DNA from: Hermatobates lingyangjiaoensis
Taxonomy: Eukaryota; Arthropoda; Insecta; Hemiptera; Hermatobatidae
Direction: 5' to 3'
Length of the DNA stretch: 64,000 bases
Assembly (NCBI GenBank): GCA_026182355.1
Contig: JAPFBL010000035.1
Location: 1,240,001 to 1,304,000 of the forward strand
In this document: piece by piece, positions 10,586 through 22,081 of the stretch
How positions within the stretch are numbered: position 1 is the stretch's first letter
Layout of the letters: the number at the start of each line of letters is the position of its first letter
The notes under the pieces: model-generated
Database searches by the model: none
Told to the model about the DNA's origin: nothing
The model's input: only the letters and a program-made list of their open reading frames with translations
Made by a program: the position numbers and the translations under genes

Positions 10586-10656
10586 GTCTGCGGCGCAGGT
10601 CACGAAGTTGATTTAACCAGGAGCATCGGCATTCAAGACCAAGTGCAGTGATAGGC
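10586..10656 (+). repeat. Dispersed repeat R3, copy 2
   Basis: This is the partner of 8595-8665. The GC-richer sequence continues beyond the shared block to about 10715, so this copy may be the longer one. Confidence 0.7.
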
Positions 10657-10719
10657 ATCAATCCCGTTACTGCTGGCCGTGACTTACCTCTCGAGTGAGG
10701 CCCATTTCCTGCCAGCTGT

Positions 10720-12401
10720 CATCACTGTCCACCCAATGGTCCTACTTATCCTTGAATTCATTTTCATATCTACAAAGCACATATTTATACTTGCAATGAA
10801 TTATCTGAGACAAGCAGGAATACTCCACTTGGATTTAACTGACATTTCAAGCCAATTTCAGACCTGGGCTTATGAAAAGGTTTTAAATATAACCAAAATA
10901 AATTCTGTGTTTTCATGGTTGTTTTAAACATCAAAAACTGACCTACTGCTGATATATTTTAATTCTTTTCTATTATACCCTCGATATTTTATAAAGATAC
11001 ATGTATCAACATAATTCCAGCTAAATTTTGTTATATATATTTAGGAAGCAGACCTTCATTAATACATATAACATTTAGATTTCCGCCAAGTGTTAATCAG
11101 CAATGGATACAGTAATAGAGTATTGGAGAGAATTCGTGGGAAGTGTTTCAGTAATCTAAAGCGTTGCAGTGGAAAGAAAGGCATTTCATCTGAGCAAGAA
11201 CACACCACGTGTTCTACCAGAAGCAATAATCTTATATATAATATAATATATTATATATATAATATAATATAATTACTGTTTCTAAATCATATGAAACAGA
11301 CGAGCGTATATTATAAGCGGTCATCACGGCAAACACTGTATGCGTAAGCCACCATGATAGACTGGCTTTCAGCATTTATTACAGAAGGTAAATAAAACTT
11401 TAAATAAGACGGAATCGTAAAATAGAAAAGTGTAAGTTGCTATGTCTACATGCATTGGGAGGAACAGCAATATTATCGAGCCTTCTCACCATTCACCTGG
11501 CAGCAGGACGACCTAAAGACCAAAAACTCTAAATACCTACAAAAGTAAACTGACCAGAGAAATCCTGATTCACACACCCGAAGTATTGTGCACAGTAAGC
11601 GACAATAAGAGGCAAGTTATAATGGAGGCCTTGATAGATTGGAAAAGAAACCTAATATTAATAATCAGGTGGCAAGTGTTGCAAAAATATTGAGACTCCC
11701 ATGGGAAACTTCAACTCAGCAATCCAGAAGAAGAAAACTTGGAGATTTTAACAACAAAGAAAAAAGAAACAGAACACCTACAAGGGTGTTTATAACTATA
11801 AACTATAGTTATTGTTATAGTCTACAACTATAAATATTACATTATTGAATAAAGTAATAATTATATTTATATGTTACTTTTTAACTGTTTAACTTTTTTC
11901 TAATAGGACAAAAACAAATTAGAACTAAATATACACTTTATTCGCGATTGATAGGAAAACCTATGCCTCGTGCATTACTGCTTGTTAACATGGGTCAGTC
12001 TATGTCCACTGGTGTAATTCATGTTTCCTTTCGCCACCTCCTGTCGAATCAAACGAATGCATTCAAATGGCAAACGGACACGAGAGGCTTCTCCAGTATG
12101 GCTCTGGTAACATTTGTAAATAAATTAGCTTTTACTGAGAAACTCAATGGATCGTTAAAATAGCCCAATCCTTAATCAATTTATTTGCATTTTGCAGTAT
12201 ATATTCAAATACTTGAATTTATTTTTCCATCATTGCCTTATATATCTTGTCGCATATTATTTTTACTAATTTGGACCTGAACTCGATCTAAAAGGTTACC
12301 TTTATTGCGCCAATGGCAGTTATTTCGTCTATTAGTAGCTTACAGAAAGTGAATTTAGTGAGTTATGTAATTGATATGATTGTCAATTCTATTTCGATTA
12401 T
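10720..12401. other. AT-rich stretch, nothing recognised
   Basis: It contains a TA-rich tract at about 11232-11273 and short chance ORFs. I see no supported gene. Confidence 0.5.
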
Positions 12402-12520
12402 AATTATTTCATTAGCCACGTTAAAATAAATCAGTGAAATTAATTGATTGACCATCAATTGACCAATTATTTCATTAGCCACGTTAAAATAAATCAGTGA
12501 AATTAATTGATTCACCATCA
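12402..12520. repeat. 63-bp tandem duplication
   Basis: AATTATTTCATTAGCCACG... through GACCATCA at 12402-12457 is repeated at 12465-12520 with one clear change (TTGACC to TTCACC). The period is 63 bp. The near-identity implies a recent local duplication. Confidence 0.9.
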
Positions 12521-13734
12521 TTTCTGTTAATGGGTTTACTTCTAGTAAAGTTGAGAGTAAACCACTCCAGATTTTTTCCTGAGTTGTTCAACTATCGCAA
12601 GTTGGTCAGATCATTGTGTTTGGGTTTTCGACCATTACATGTTGGGTCTTACTCATACCAGCTTACTGCTACTTATTAGATGGATGAATCAAAACTTTTC
12701 CTTTCTCAAGATGGTGCATTTTGTTAATGATACCTCTTCGATTTAGGTCGCGGAGATGACAGTAGTAGCTAGTTAGAGTTTGAAAACGAAGCATAGCAAA
12801 TATCTGGGGGACTTGTACCCTTAAAGAGACTTGTGTTTCTTGTAAATCTCCCACTCACTTCATTTAATTCTCATCATCAGTGGCTGCGCTAGACAATATT
12901 TTTTTCCGCATTAACTGGTTCAGCCTACAGCATTTCTTAACCGAATTACAGACTCTTTCATTCCCTGTGATGCTACAATGCCAACAAGCCATTGTATAAT
13001 GTTTTCTAGTTGATAACAATAACAATATCTAAAAACTCTCTTAATGTTTTTAATGTATTCGGCAAAAAGTATAAATAGAAGCAGTTTTGACATCACTGAT
13101 TTTGCGTTTACTTATTTAAATAGGCTAACAGAGAATAAGTTGTTTTGATATAAAAGCAGTTTACTTTATTTTGAGTATAAAGGGAGAGTACATGTATTAA
13201 AAATGGCATCCTATTAACAATATGGTCTTAAGCTAAACTAAATAGAAGGGTATTTACTTGACATATTAAAAATATCTTTCTTGCTACATGGTATCAGCTT
13301 AACATAATATGGTTGCCTCAGTGACGCGTCATTACTGAGTCACGGCTTTTCTGTTCAGAATATTCTAATTTATTTATTCAAATTATTTGAAATACAAACA
13401 TGCAAGTGAAATATTACAATAGTGCAGCTACTGCTTATTATCAATCACATTATTTTTAAAGAAATATATATTTGAGTTGCGTTTTTTGTATGCTACACAT
13501 TCTTACATTATTTTTTATATAAATGTTATTATTTAAATCATTAATATAACATTTTTTCAGTTGTTGACGTATTAGAAATGATTCCATAATTCCTAATACT
13601 GGTGAAAGTCTAGTTGAATATACATGACATCCATTGCTTCACATGCGAATTTTCACGTGAAGCAATTGTCACGTCAAGTTTCACGGATCTTCAATGATTT
13701 TCAATTTTTTATTGTTCTACATACTCATATTTTG
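12521..13734. other. AT-rich stretch, nothing recognised
   Basis: No supported gene or repeat is visible. Confidence 0.5.
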
Positions 13735-14622
13735 TTAATGAACTATATTTATTTCAATTTTAACTTCTTGCTGTTTCTATCATTGTTCTCCACCTATTGG
13801 CTGCTTCATCGTTTTTCGTAACGTCAAGCAGTGGTCTAAATAAGTCATATATCAGTCGGTTAGTTTGTTTGTTTATAACAGCTCCAAGAAGTGCTTTGTG
13901 TTAAATATTTCTAAAGATTTTGTTATTGTCATTCCTAGTCCTTTCCGTAGTAAGTACATCGAGTTCTCTATATTGTTTATACGTTATTAAATGATTGCCA
14001 AGGGAGTCAGGTTAGCTCAGTGATTACATGCTCGCCTCTGAACTGATAGGACCGGGGTTCGATCCCCACCTGGTCCTCGATTTATTCATGCGGGAGATGA
14101 ATAAATCTAAGCACGTCGTCCCTCGGAGAAGGACGTTAAACTGTCGGTCCCAAGCCTGTACGATGTCAGGTTCTCGTTAAAGATATCTACTCTAAATACA
14201 TTTGAGTTAGGCAAAATTTAAGACTCCCAGTGTAGAATCAATCTTCATTGTGTGGTATCACAAAGGGCCAATGCTCAGCCTAAGTGTGTTACCTTGTGGG
14301 ACTGCCCCTGCAACCTAAATGATTGCCAAAATTGGAATTAATTTTCTCATATTTAAAATCTGTTGATTTTACTTAAGTTGAATTTATTGAAGAAACAAAC
14401 AAAGATGACAGAGACAGTAAAGAGTTAAAAATGAATTACATATAGTTTATAAATGACAAGAAAGGAAGTAAATGGAATATTTAATGGGATAGGTCATTGG
14501 ACAGGATGAACTAATATAGGACAGGTGTAAATATAGGATAACCCTTTGAAAGTTCTGAGTCACTTTAGACAGAGGACATGGAGTTCGTAAAGGCTCCAGT
14601 GAGGAAGATAAATTACGAGATA
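13735..14622 (-). repeat. Dispersed repeat R1, copy 2 (split by a SINE)
   Basis: This is the reverse-complement partner of 2575-3180. A 315-bp SINE plus its 13-bp target duplication (14002-14329) interrupts it. The similarity is high on both sides of the insertion, and the 2575 copy provides the uninterrupted reference. Confidence 0.85.
14002..14316 (+). mobile_element. Full-length tRNA-derived SINE
   Basis: The head is tRNA-like. GGTTAGCTCAGTGATT near 14010 fits a Pol III A box, and GGTTCGATCCC at 14056-14066 is a near-perfect B box. A central block at about 14112-14152 (CTCGGAGAAGGACGTTAAAC then TGTCGGTCCC) recurs in the fragment at 44160. The tail includes TGTGGTATCACAAAGGG, shared with the copy at 62973-63272. 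The element is bounded by identical 13-bp copies of AAATGATTGCCAA (13989-14001 and 14317-14329), the target-site duplication of LINE-driven insertion. It has no coding capacity. The perfect duplication means it is the youngest event at this locus. Confidence 0.92.
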
Positions 14623-14905
14623 GGCTAAAAATTCTAAGTATGCCTAAAAATTCATTCATCCAAGCCGTAATTAACGCTATGAATTTTGTTGATTAATAGC
14701 AATATAGAGGAAGCACTTCTTACTATAGTGATGAAAAACGTGCCAAAAACGCCACTTCTTTTAGAAACACATTTTATATCAACTGATTTTATGATATTTT
14801 TTTATGGCTACATTTAACAAATGAATTTCAAAGCAAATAACAACTACAGCAATAAATTAACCTATTCACTAATAAATAAATATAATATATGTATATATTT
14901 TAAAA

Positions 14906-14990
14906 CATTAATATTTAATAAGGTTAATAAGGTTTTTTGAAGTTGTTTGCTATTCGATATTATAGAATTCATACATATTTTTTCATAAAT
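14906..14990. repeat. 85-bp direct repeat R4, copy 1
   Basis: It matches 15244-15328 at roughly 90% identity by eye (CATTAATATTTAATAA, GGTTTTTTGAAGTTGTT, TTTCATA). The two copies flank the foldback at 15023-15198, and each is preceded by TA-rich sequence. It could be a tandem unit or an unusually long duplication made on insertion. Confidence 0.85.
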
Positions 14991-15022
14991 AAAGAGATTT
15001 CACATAAAGACGTGAAATAACA

Positions 15023-15194
15023 ATCAATGATCAAACCACAATAAGAAATGGGAAAACAAGACTAAGATCTTTCAACCGTAACAAGCGGTCTTCGTCATTC
15101 GTCGGTCAGTTGGGTTTTTGACTCTAACGAAGACTGCTGTTACGGTTGAAAGATCTTAGTCTTGTTTTCCCATTTCTTATTGTGGTTTGATCAT

Positions 15195-15198
<4 letters not shown>
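15023..15198. repeat. Foldback element, family A copy 2
   Basis: The arms are nearly perfect over more than 60 bp (from ATCAATGATCAAACC to CAACCGTAACA) and point outward from a central spacer. Both arms carry hammerhead-like motifs. The left (minus strand, about 15060-15097) has lost the first core base and stem I. The right is listed separately. Confidence 0.9.
15120..15161 (+). ncRNA. Hammerhead-like motif, mutated core (family A)
   Basis: GACT, CTAACGA (core G replaced by A), A, GACTG-CTGTTA-CGGTT, GAA, AGATCT, T, AGTC. Stem I, stem II and the palindromic stem III are retained. The core change would be expected to disable a hammerhead. Confidence 0.5.

Positions 15199-15238
<40 letters not shown>
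15197..15238. repeat. (TA)n microsatellite
   Basis: An uninterrupted TA run abuts the family A foldback. Confidence 0.95.
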
Positions 15239-15240
<2 letters not shown>

Positions 15241-15243
15241 AAG

Positions 15244-15328
15244 CATTAATATTTAATAATGTTAATAAGGTTTTTTGAAGTTGTTCGCTATTCGCTATTA
15301 TGGAATTCCTATATATTCTTTCATATTT
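15244..15328. repeat. 85-bp direct repeat R4, copy 2
   Basis: This is the partner of 14906-14990, immediately after the (TA)n tract. Confidence 0.85.
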
Positions 15329-17737
15329 AAGAAGTTCACGATAAACAAGATAAAACTACAATTTAAAGTATTAAAGCTGCTTCAGTTTTTATGATTTTTT
15401 TTCTATTTTAAGATTTTTCATTGTTATATGTATATAGATATATTCATTACTACAGAAAATATAATGTTAGAGTATGATTAAATATTTGCTATAAAGGAGG
15501 TTACATTTTGTCAACACTAGAGGTTATGGATCTCTAAAAGAAAGAAAACATTTAGAGAAGTGTTTTTTTCGTCCCCTTGGGAGACTTATACAACATGTTT
15601 TCAAATCATAGGACCAGCCACACGTTAGAGTGGCTATTATTTAGGAATTCTGTCATAGTTCGTTACTAATTGTTTTCTCATTTAAACATCAAAAGTATTA
15701 TGATATTGGAAGAATATAAATATTATGATAAACACTCTTTAAATATGGTTTTTTTAATCATTTATTGAGTAACCTCCATTACTTAAACAAAAGGGTTCAA
15801 ACGAACTGAACCCCCTCTCACCTGAACCCCCTTTGGTCGCCATTGATGTAATCTCACCTTAGATCTGCAGATTTATATCAGTTCATAAAGTATTACATCA
15901 AATAAAAAGCTTATTGATAATATTATCTTTTTCATAATGTATTTTGTATTTCAATTTTTTAAAATATTAATATATATTTTCTTTTAATAAAAATGATATT
16001 TATAGAAAGTGATATTGAAGTAACAAATATCAAAGCTTTATAAAATGTTTCTTCAAATTCAGGTTATAAAAAAGATATAAATGGTATTTTGAAATATATT
16101 TTCTTTGTGAGTAAAGGGGACAAAATAAAGATGAATGTTAATCTCAATTTATTTTTTTTTTAAAAAAAACAAGTCTTTTAGGATCATAAAAAAGTAACTT
16201 TATGAAAATGGATATCTTTTACATGAAAGTAATTGACGAATTCTCTCTGTCAGAAACAACATTTCCATGACGATCAATATTCATACAATTATAAAAGCCA
16301 TTTGAAATGCGAGGCCAAATGGAAGGAGTAACTGTATTCCCCGAATGTACCGGTATTTCAACGAATTCGTTGAAAATCATTATTTAAGTACCTTAGAGTG
16401 TAATTTATTAGCTAATATTTAAATAACAATTTCTTGTTTGTTTCCAGCGCGTTTAATACAGGTTATTACTTATTACAGTTATTGACTCATTATAGTTATT
16501 ACTTTTTACATCAGCAGATCTAAGATTTGAAAGTGTTGTTAACAACCACTCTAGTTGTAGGCATGATCGGCACTATACCTGACCAATATTTTTTTGATCA
16601 GAAATCTTTATGGATTACATGACATTGAATGAGGCTAGGGAATGACAGCTTTCCTTCTGTGCGTACGATGTTCACTGTTAACTGTGATTACGGTATTAGA
16701 TGATTCCCTGCTGGCCCCACATATCTTCCAAGGGACGCAAGATATAACAACAAAAATTGATGATCACAGCAAGCAATGGACTGAGCATATTATTCTAAAC
16801 TAAACCAACTCAGTGCTTCATGTAAAAGAGTCAACCATTACAACTGTATAACATACTTGGCTAGGTTTTCATTTCAGCAATTGATTTCTCTGTAGTTATA
16901 CTTAAAAGGAACTTCTGAAGCTGGTATGAAACCCTGTTCCGAAGTATGAAATGAATTCACTTCGTTTAAGCTAACAAATACAACCAAGCTACAACTTTAA
17001 GATTTCTCTAAAAAGTAAGTTGATGCAGCTGTTATTCAACACTTACTAAGCATTTACCTCTTTTAGTTTTAGTGTCCTTATTTCTTTGATATCTTTGGTA
17101 GGATGTTTTATAATCTAAGATTACAAGGTTGTAACAAGACAACTTTATCAATATCTCTTTATTAGGTTGCTTTACTTACTCAGATGTGATCTATTGATAT
17201 TATTATTGCAGAAGATTCAAAATTATAATCTTGATATTTTTTTTCTGTTAAGTTTGGAAATTCTTAATGTCCTCACCATCCTATGGAGAGGAGAACAGCA
17301 GTCTCCTGGCTGTACTTGAATCCTAAACCAGTATGTTGTCACATTCCCATTAAAGATTTCTTATATATTTGGTAAAGGTTAAAATGAACACTCCGGATAT
17401 ATAATCACCTTGTTAATGTTACATTTCCATAACTAAAATAAGTGTAATTATCAGTTGAGCCATTAGTACATTCACGGGATTAACGGTATAATCAGAACTG
17501 CAATGAAGCTAAATCTAAATATGTGGGCGTTGTAGGTAATCAATGGTTTATAAATATATTGATATATCAATAAATATTGATAAAAAGTATCAACCGTGAA
17601 GTAAAAACAAAATAAAAGTTTATCAGAACTTGGGCCATGATCCTGAAGAACTGACCTTGCGGTCTTTGATTTTCTGTTGAACAGTTATCAGGAGAGAATA
17701 GATAGGGACGCCAATCGCAATTGCGAAGCGACAGTTT
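15329..17737. other. AT-rich stretch, nothing recognised
   Basis: No gene, RNA or repeat signal is found. Confidence 0.5.
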
Positions 17738-17738
17738 A

Positions 17739-17777
<39 letters not shown>
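17738..17777. repeat. (TA)n microsatellite
   Basis: A pure TA run, followed by a C/T- and CA-rich region. Confidence 0.95.
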
Positions 17778-17778
<1 letters not shown>

Positions 17779-17937
17779 CATACTTTCTATCACTCACTCT
17801 CCCATATACACACTCTTTATACATACCTCTCTCACATCAGTCTCGGTTATAAACACGCTCTGTCTCAATACTCACTCTCTCACGTCTCTTACTCTTTGTG
17901 CTCTCACACACACTCACTCCCTCTCTGTCTTTCTTTC

Positions 17938-17968
<31 letters not shown>

Positions 17969-18017
17969 ACTGAGAGACAGAAAAAGAGAGAGAGGGAGAG
18001 AGAGAGAGAGAGAGAGA
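17938..18017. repeat. Compound (CT)n-(CA)n-(GA)n microsatellite
   Basis: A CT run (17938-17956), a CA run (about 17958-17970) and a GA run (about 17985-18017) follow one another. The CT and GA parts are complementary and could fold back. The 87-codon frame across it is a product of the repeat. Confidence 0.9.
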
Positions 18018-20870
18018 AACACGCCCTATCCCTATCGCTCCTTTTTTTCTGTCTCTCACTCACTCATTCAGAAATACTATTTGCTTTCTATTTTACATTG
18101 CTCTCATTCTGTTCATCATATAATCAGAGCCTTTAAAGATAAACTTGCTTCTTTCGCTTGAAATTGTAATTCAATGATGATGACATTAATAATGTCATTT
18201 AAAAATCAAACGACATGAAGATTAGAAACCTAATCTATCGTGTAGGTTACAGGTCTATGTTTGACATCATGAACGACTTTACGTGAAGACATAAAAAATT
18301 AAATTGACATTATAAGAATTGTATATGACCAACTGGAGAAGTCCCGTGACATTTACGTGTGACTCAAATCTCGAGAAAGTCCCGTGAATCATACAGGCAC
18401 CCCTAGTTCACTATTCTAAACTTTAAATCAATGAATATTCGTATTTCTGTATGAGATAAACATTTTATGTAATTTTCTTTTGGTTTTTAAAAAGAGTTTT
18501 GTAATAACTTTTACATGTACTAAAAAATCTGTAGTAGCCTACATTCAACTATACTATAAGTATATATAATATCAAATTTGTTGACAATCAATTGAGTTAT
18601 TGTTTTATTTTAATCTAATTACCGTTAACAAGTTATAAAATACACCCTGGTAAAGTATTATCACACTAATAGAATAGTTTAATGTGTTCATTTGTTTTGT
18701 TGTAGCTATTAACATTTTGTCAGTTATAAAAACTTTCAAATTTTTGTTCTAGAACAGAAATAATTTCTTATTATTCGGATTAAACTGGTTGTCTATTTCA
18801 TTATTTCTTGACTCATCCGTCAAATCGTTTTTGAGCCCTCCTGCTCTAGGTAGTATTTACTCAGAGGCTTTTTTTTCTTATTGTGTTCTAGGATACTCCT
18901 GAATAGCAGGAGGCTTTACAAGCAAAAAACAATATTAAAAAACTTGAGAATTATAAAATGATAAAATGATATGGAACCCTTTGCTATGTCATTATCGGTA
19001 TTCCTCCAATAAGCCTAGTCACCGAGCAAATTCTAAAAGGCGACAGCATAAAATTAGGAAAAAGCATAGAGGACATGGATGAGGCGCTACTGGACAGTCC
19101 TGTAATGCGCATTACAGGCTCCGTGACATTTCATTTACTAGCTTTTTCTCTTTACATAAAAGACATTACGTTTTCCTCTCTCTCTCTCTCTCACCCTCTC
19201 TCTCTCTCCTTCTTCGTCACAAGTTTTGTCAATTTCTATGGCCTATATTTCCAATAGGCTACCCTGACACTACAATGAATCAGTTAAAAGCATAATGTCA
19301 TTCTACATTGATAATGAAATTAGTCTCAAAAAGTCTCTCTTTATATATTGCTATAGACTGTTTGTACTAGAAACAAACTTCTAATCCTTTAAAAACTAAA
19401 CACAATATTAATATAAAGCCATTTATTTTAATTTTTAAATGACAAAAAACATCTTAAAGTAAATAAAAATAACATTAGAAGTAAAAACATTCTAAAACTG
19501 AAAGTCTTAAAATCGAATATGTGTGAATAGGAAAATCCCTGGCAAACATCAACTTACTCAGAGGGGGGTTTTTTTTTTTGAAAAGACTCCTTTGTTGAGG
19601 CACTGCTTTCAATTTAAAGGCTTCGTTGTGCTCACAGAAGCCGAGCCAGGGGACTTGGTGGAATGACTCAATGATTGATTCATCCTGAGACTAAAAAGAC
19701 TCTTCCAGTGCTCCTGCAAGGGGGACGGATTTATCTCAATACTATTCTCACATCATCTACTTTTTCCTAACTATTAATCTCAATACGTTTTGCTTGAATT
19801 GTTCTTTGTTTTATACAATAATATCAAAAAGATAAACAAGATTATCAATTTAATTTTAATATAAATGTTTCATCAAATTCCGGAACCTTAGTAGTACCCT
19901 GAGTAGAATGAAAATCATAAGAATTTTTCTAAACATTTTATTCTTTTTTTTTTCTTAATAAAGAACTTGATTTCTTTGAAGAAAATCAAAAAGTCATCAA
20001 TGCAGAAAGTTTTTACTTTGGTAAATTATTTGGATTAAACTATGATAATTTAATGTAATTAAATTAACTACCCCTCAAAGTTTCTTTGTTAATATATACC
20101 ATCAAAAAATTTGTTAATTTAGACCTCTTCGTATTACCGATTTTAAATTCCAGATTTCTTTGTATCAATATTATGCAATATTTCTGTAATATAGTAAAGT
20201 TAACAATGTTTATTGACAATGATTATTTACCATAATTATTGATTGTAATGTCATGACCATAATCAGTGATAATAAACCTGTGAGCGTCATAATCGTCATG
20301 CCTACTATTGGAGAGTGTTTCCATTTATCATTGGTTACTTGTTGTGATCATATAGAAATAATTAATGAAGATAATTCATATACTTTGGGTTAAACACAAA
20401 TATATCCGCTATGGATTATGATTGAAGGTATCAATCCTACGGTGATCGTAAACGAGAGTAAAGAAAGCCCTGCTTAATGACAATAGGGCTGCTCCCACTA
20501 GCTGCAGAGACAGCTGTCCAATCACCAGCATTCGTTATGAATAAACTACACTTTCGCTTCTTGGATAGAACGAAAGGCATAAAATCTCTTTAACAGTAAT
20601 GATTGAATAATGCCTGATTCAAATTAGGTATAACCTACGCCTTCCCTTCTTGAATAGCAGAGTAGCTACAAATCCATTTTCAATTAAGCATTGTATTTAA
20701 AAAGGTTACTTATTTGTATATTTGATGTATGTAGGTAGTTTTAATTTGCTCCAGATATATTATGTCAAGGAACTTTATTTTGATGCAACTGAAGTACGAG
20801 AATGCGACAATGAAATGCTTTGTTTTTTCTTTTCTGGTGAGGTACAAATTTCAATTTGACTAATGACTAG
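18018..20870. other. AT-rich stretch with a short (CT)n
   Basis: It holds a CT microsatellite at 19173-19210 and otherwise shows no supported gene. A 9-bp inverted word (CCTCCTGCT near 18838, AGCAGGAGG near 18904) is present and may be chance. Confidence 0.5.
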
Positions 20871-20879
20871 TGGTGTAAG

Positions 20880-21085
20880 GTAAGACTGGGATGACGAATA
20901 AAGAAGGACTTGACGTGGGAGGGAGCGAGAGGGGAATGATTGGAGGTATGCGGCTAAGAATGTGCCTGTGACCCAGAGCCCCGGGGACAGCCTGACCAGC
21001 GCGCTCTCCAGTGGCCTGTCCTCTCACCGAGGCCTACTGCCTGCATCCAAACCTCATCCATGTACTACTCTCTTCACCCACAACC
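20880..21085. other. Isolated GC-rich island, possible exon or promoter-proximal sequence
   Basis: Base composition changes sharply from AT-rich to GC-rich, with CpGs (e.g. GACCAGCGCGCTCTCC). On the plus strand one frame stays open from just after a TGA near 20910 to a TAA near 21090 and reads ...NVPVTQSPGDSLTSALSSG.... On the minus strand an ATG frame of about 35 codons crosses a splice-donor-like CTCG/GTGAGAGG. Neither product is recognised. It could be an exon of a gene whose introns make up this desert, a regulatory island or a foreign insertion. Confidence 0.3.
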
Positions 21086-21849
21086 TTTAATATACAGTAG
21101 CCTCGCTTTTACAACATAAGCCATTTCAACATTATATTTCAGAACATATTTATTCGAAAACTGAAGCAATTTTTCCAGTAAGAAATATAGTAGAATTGAT
21201 TCACGCTTTCTTTACCATCAGATGAAATGTTCTTGTATATTTACTCATACAAAATACGGAGTGACGTGTATTTACACAACAGTTAACCCATAAAGAATAG
21301 CGTGATACAAATAATATTCATTTCCTCTTCACACCATTGGGTATCGTCCTTACAGGGCTTTCTCTTTCTTCTTTCTCTTGAGTTGCCTTGGATCTCCCTT
21401 CTATGCATGACTCTTCTCTTTTACCAAGAACATTAGAAACATAAGCCATGCTTGTCTTCTTTCTAGGCCATAGCATTTTCCTATTATCTTACTTAAGTAT
21501 CATATAGCGTTATCATTAAAAGTGTTCACTATTCCAAGAAGGCTGATTTTTTCCTCGAAATCGTCACATCACTCCATTTTTCTCGAGTCCTTGATTATTA
21601 ACTCGTTTGTTCCAGTTTGGCTGTAGAATCATTTCTTGATTTCAGCACTGGACCTTTGTTGATTGTAACAACCTAATTGTCTCATGTTCGTTTTTGCCTA
21701 AAATTGCAACCCACCAAGGTATCACCAAGCTTATTATTTAAAGATAATAATTAAAAAGGATTTTCTTTTAAAACTTCTGTAGATTTGTCATTTATGTATA
21801 TCGTAATCTAAGCAAAATGTTTGGTAAGTTGAAATTTGTTAAAATTCTA

Positions 21850-22015
21850 GTATTAAAAAAAAAATATTTATACTATATAATAGTATAAATTATTAAATTA
21901 TACTAGTATAGTATAATACTAATACTATTAATAATAATATACTAATAATAATAATACTATTATACTAGTAGTAAATAGTATTATTTATAAATTATAAATA
22001 TATTTAATAACATAC
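21850..22015. repeat. TA/TAA/TACTA-rich low-complexity tract
   Basis: Irregular runs of TAATA, ACTAT and AATAAT words make up this tract. It lies just downstream, on the minus strand, of a hammerhead-like motif. Confidence 0.8.
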
Positions 22016-22049
22016 TAATCCTTTGTATTTTAATATATTCTATAAGCAC

Positions 22050-22081
22050 CAAACTTTCGATCAAGAACTGGTCATCATCAG
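22050..22081 (-). ncRNA. Hammerhead-like motif, partly decayed
   Basis: On the minus strand: CTGATGA, extra T, GACCAG-TTC-TTGATC (stem II with one mismatch), GAA, AGTT. The core is intact. Stem III is no longer palindromic and stem I is weak. The TA-rich tract lies about 40 nt downstream, as in other copies. Confidence 0.4.

Noticed and set aside
14002..14080. tRNA gene
   Set aside because: It has A and B boxes but no good cloverleaf acceptor stem, and it continues into a SINE body with target duplications. It is a SINE head, not a tRNA gene.
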